DNA of 64,000 nucleotides, from contig NZ_CP120373.1 of assembly GCF_029892065.1 (NCBI RefSeq), forward strand, positions 2,797,001-2,861,000. The letters run 5' to 3'. Every line of letters starts with the position of its first letter. The first letter of the stretch is position 1. Positions 62,812 to 64,000 of this stretch are shown one piece after another. Made by a program: the position numbers and the translations under genes. Source of the stretch: Sinorhizobium garamanticum. Lineage in GTDB: Bacteria; Pseudomonadota; Alphaproteobacteria; Rhizobiales; Rhizobiaceae. The notes beneath the pieces were generated by a model. That model did no database searches. It saw only the letters and a list, made by a program, of their open reading frames with translations, and was not told the DNA's origin.

Positions 62812-63537
62812 ATGAGCAGCGATAGGCTGGAACTACTTCTTTTGCACGCGCTGCCACTTGATGGCTCGATGTGGGAAGGGCAGATGCATCTTCTGCCGGG
62901 CTCCACGCATGCGCCGACGCTCTATTCTTTGGGTGATAGCATTGAGGCGTGGGCAGTTGAGGCCCTGAAGTCGGTTCGCGGTAACCGCCTGATCGTCGTT
63001 GGCTGCTCGATTGGAGGCTCTTGCGCTCTCGAGATTGCCGCACTCGCACCGGAGAGGATTGCCGCACTGGTTCTAATCGGGACGAAGGCTCGCCACAGGC
63101 CAGAGCCAGCGCTCCACGTTTCCGTTTTGGAGCTGCTTCGAGACGAGGGATTGGAGGCCGCATGGGACGCCTATTGGGCTCCGCTGTTTTCCCGATCAGC
63201 TAGCCTCCAAGCGATCGACGCTGCGAGAACCATCACGCTTCGCCAGCAACTGCAGGACGTTGCGCGGGGCGTGACGGTGTTCCACACGCGACCGAGCAGA
63301 GTGCAAGTTTTGTTGAGCTTGCCTCGCCCGATCGTGATCATGACTGGCGAAGATGACCGCGCGCCAGGTCCTAAGACCAGTTCCATGCAAGCAGCGCACG
63401 CGCGGCACGGACGCCTGAAGATTGTCCGAAATTGCGGCCATTACCTTCCGCTGGAACAGCCGGAATATCTTAATGCGGTGCTGCAAGAGCTGATAAGCGA
63501 ACAACAACGGTCCTCTCCAGAGCGCGATCGTCGTTGA
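62812..63537 (+). CDS. Alpha/beta hydrolase
   Basis: 241 aa. Nucleophile elbow VVGCSIGGSCALEIA (Ser), acid in MTGEDDRAPGP and His in RNCGHYLPLEQPEYL make a full triad; the oxyanion region is LLHALPLDGSMW. Small carboxylesterase/lactonase-type hydrolase; substrate unknown. The nearest gene upstream ends 42 bp before, so it could be the last gene of the transcript starting at the binding-protein gene. Confidence 0.88.
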   Translation: MSSDRLELLLLHALPLDGSMWEGQMHLLPGSTHAPTLYSLGDSIEAWAVEALKSVRGNRLIVVGCSIGGSCALEIAALAPERIAALVLIGTKARHRPEPALHVSVLELLRDEGLEAAWDAYWAPLFSRSASLQAIDAARTITLRQQLQDVARGVTVFHTRPSRVQVLLSLPRPIVIMTGEDDRAPGPKTSSMQAAHARHGRLKIVRNCGHYLPLEQPEYLNAVLQELISEQQRSSPERDRR

Positions 63538-63590
63538 GTTGATCGCTTGACGAAGGCGGCGAACGGGACGCGCTCGTCGGCAACGCAAGT

Positions 63591-64000
63591 TCAGAAGATA
63601 TCGCGGCTGTGGCTTCGTTGGTCGTTGTCCACCAGGTGCGGCTCGTAAATGCCTTCCCGTGCCGTTCGCCTCCAGGATCGGGCAATGTCTCCCGGATTGT
63701 CGTTGATATCGACGACGGCAATCGAGGGTGCTCCGTCCGCTGCGCATTGTGCGATCCATTGACCGCCGGGAGCAACGATTCCCGAAGGGGCAGTCAGACC
63801 ATTTCGCGCAAGGACAGAGAAACTAATCCAATATCTATTGCTGGCCGCGTGTCCCTGTGTCTCGGCGGCGAAGGCCAGGTCATTGGGAGAGGAGCCGCCG
63901 GTGGTCGAGAACAAAACACAATCGACAGCAAGTCGCTCATATTCGATGAAAATCTCCGGAAAGTGGGTCTCCATGCCGAGCGCGCAGCCGAAGCGGACCC
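63591..64000 (-). CDS. Carbon-nitrogen hydrolase (nitrilase fold), C-terminal part, cut by the window edge
   Basis: 136 codons are visible; the N terminus is outside the window. The segment RFGCALGMETHFPEIF aligns with the nitrilase G-x-A-x-C-[YD]-x-x-H-F-P-E block, but the catalytic cysteine position (five residues before F-P-E) is Gly. VLFSTTGGSSPNDLAFAAETQGHAASNRYW and the ...SGIVAPGGQWIAQC segment fit the following strands. It may be a non-hydrolytic paralogue. Lys and Glu of the triad cannot be checked here. Confidence 0.75.
   Translation of the reverse strand, partial: VRFGCALGMETHFPEIFIEYERLAVDCVLFSTTGGSSPNDLAFAAETQGHAASNRYWISFSVLARNGLTAPSGIVAPGGQWIAQCAADGAPSIAVVDINDNPGDIARSWRRTAREGIYEPHLVDNDQRSHSRDIF

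Overview
The window is GC-rich DNA from an alphaproteobacterium, most likely a Rhizobiaceae chromosome of the Sinorhizobium/Ensifer type. The evidence is the codon use, the recurring intergenic palindromes of the rhizobial mosaic-element (RIME) kind, families common in Rhizobiales (DUF982, BTLCP peptidase, adenylate-cyclase/TPR proteins), and housekeeping genes such as ilvC and pdxJ. No rRNA, tRNA, CRISPR array, insertion sequence or prophage was recognised.

Layout. 1-3.7 kb: an operon of secreted COG4315 protein, ECF sigma factor and anti-sigma factor (cut by the left edge), an AbrB-type membrane protein, and a RecD-like helicase. 3.9-10.9 kb: a five-gene, translationally coupled operon of cyclase/AAA/TPR protein, YcaO, TfuA, HEXXH metalloprotease and a 218-aa protein whose first half is AT-rich. 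This looks like an uncharacterised RiPP-type (peptide or protein backbone-modifying) system and is the main discovery candidate. 11-22 kb: assorted enzymes and regulators, including an NmrA-like reductase, an EF-hand protein, a MerR-LuxR fusion, DUF899, pdxJ, a membrane acyltransferase and a MocR regulator. 21.6-25.8 kb: a bufferin copper-stress locus (DUF2282 precursor, MNIO/DUF692 enzyme, DUF2063 partner, DoxX) divergent from its ECF sigma/NrsF pair. Both divergent promoters carry the same GTAAC-N16-CGAA motif.

26-35 kb: small enzyme/regulator pairs (QorB-like/HxlR, racemase/Lrp), an SRAP protein, NDH-2, a phosphotransferase, a nuclease and an outer-membrane protein. 35.8-40.6 kb: a 651-aa secreted Gly/Asn/Glu- and Lys-rich repeat protein, followed by a transglutaminase-like cysteine peptidase, a TIGR02594 CHAP-like protein and an SGNH hydrolase. 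40.6-44 kb: a MacAB exporter. 44-49.5 kb: isochorismatase/LysR; then mntR divergent from a multicopper oxidase-ZIP transporter operon, with two MntR-box-like palindromes between them; then a TetR gene and ilvC. 50.7-51.3 kb: a probable frameshifted gene. 52-59.2 kb: a LacI-controlled carbohydrate locus with an ABC importer, an epimerase-like TIM barrel, a hydroxyacid dehydrogenase and an aldo/keto reductase. 59.4-64 kb: DUF982, a CBS-BON protein, an orphan betaine-type binding protein overlapping an L,D-transpeptidase, a lipoprotein, an alpha/beta hydrolase, and a nitrilase-fold protein cut by the right edge that lacks the usual catalytic cysteine.

All functional calls rest on reading motifs and gene order. 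No database search was run.
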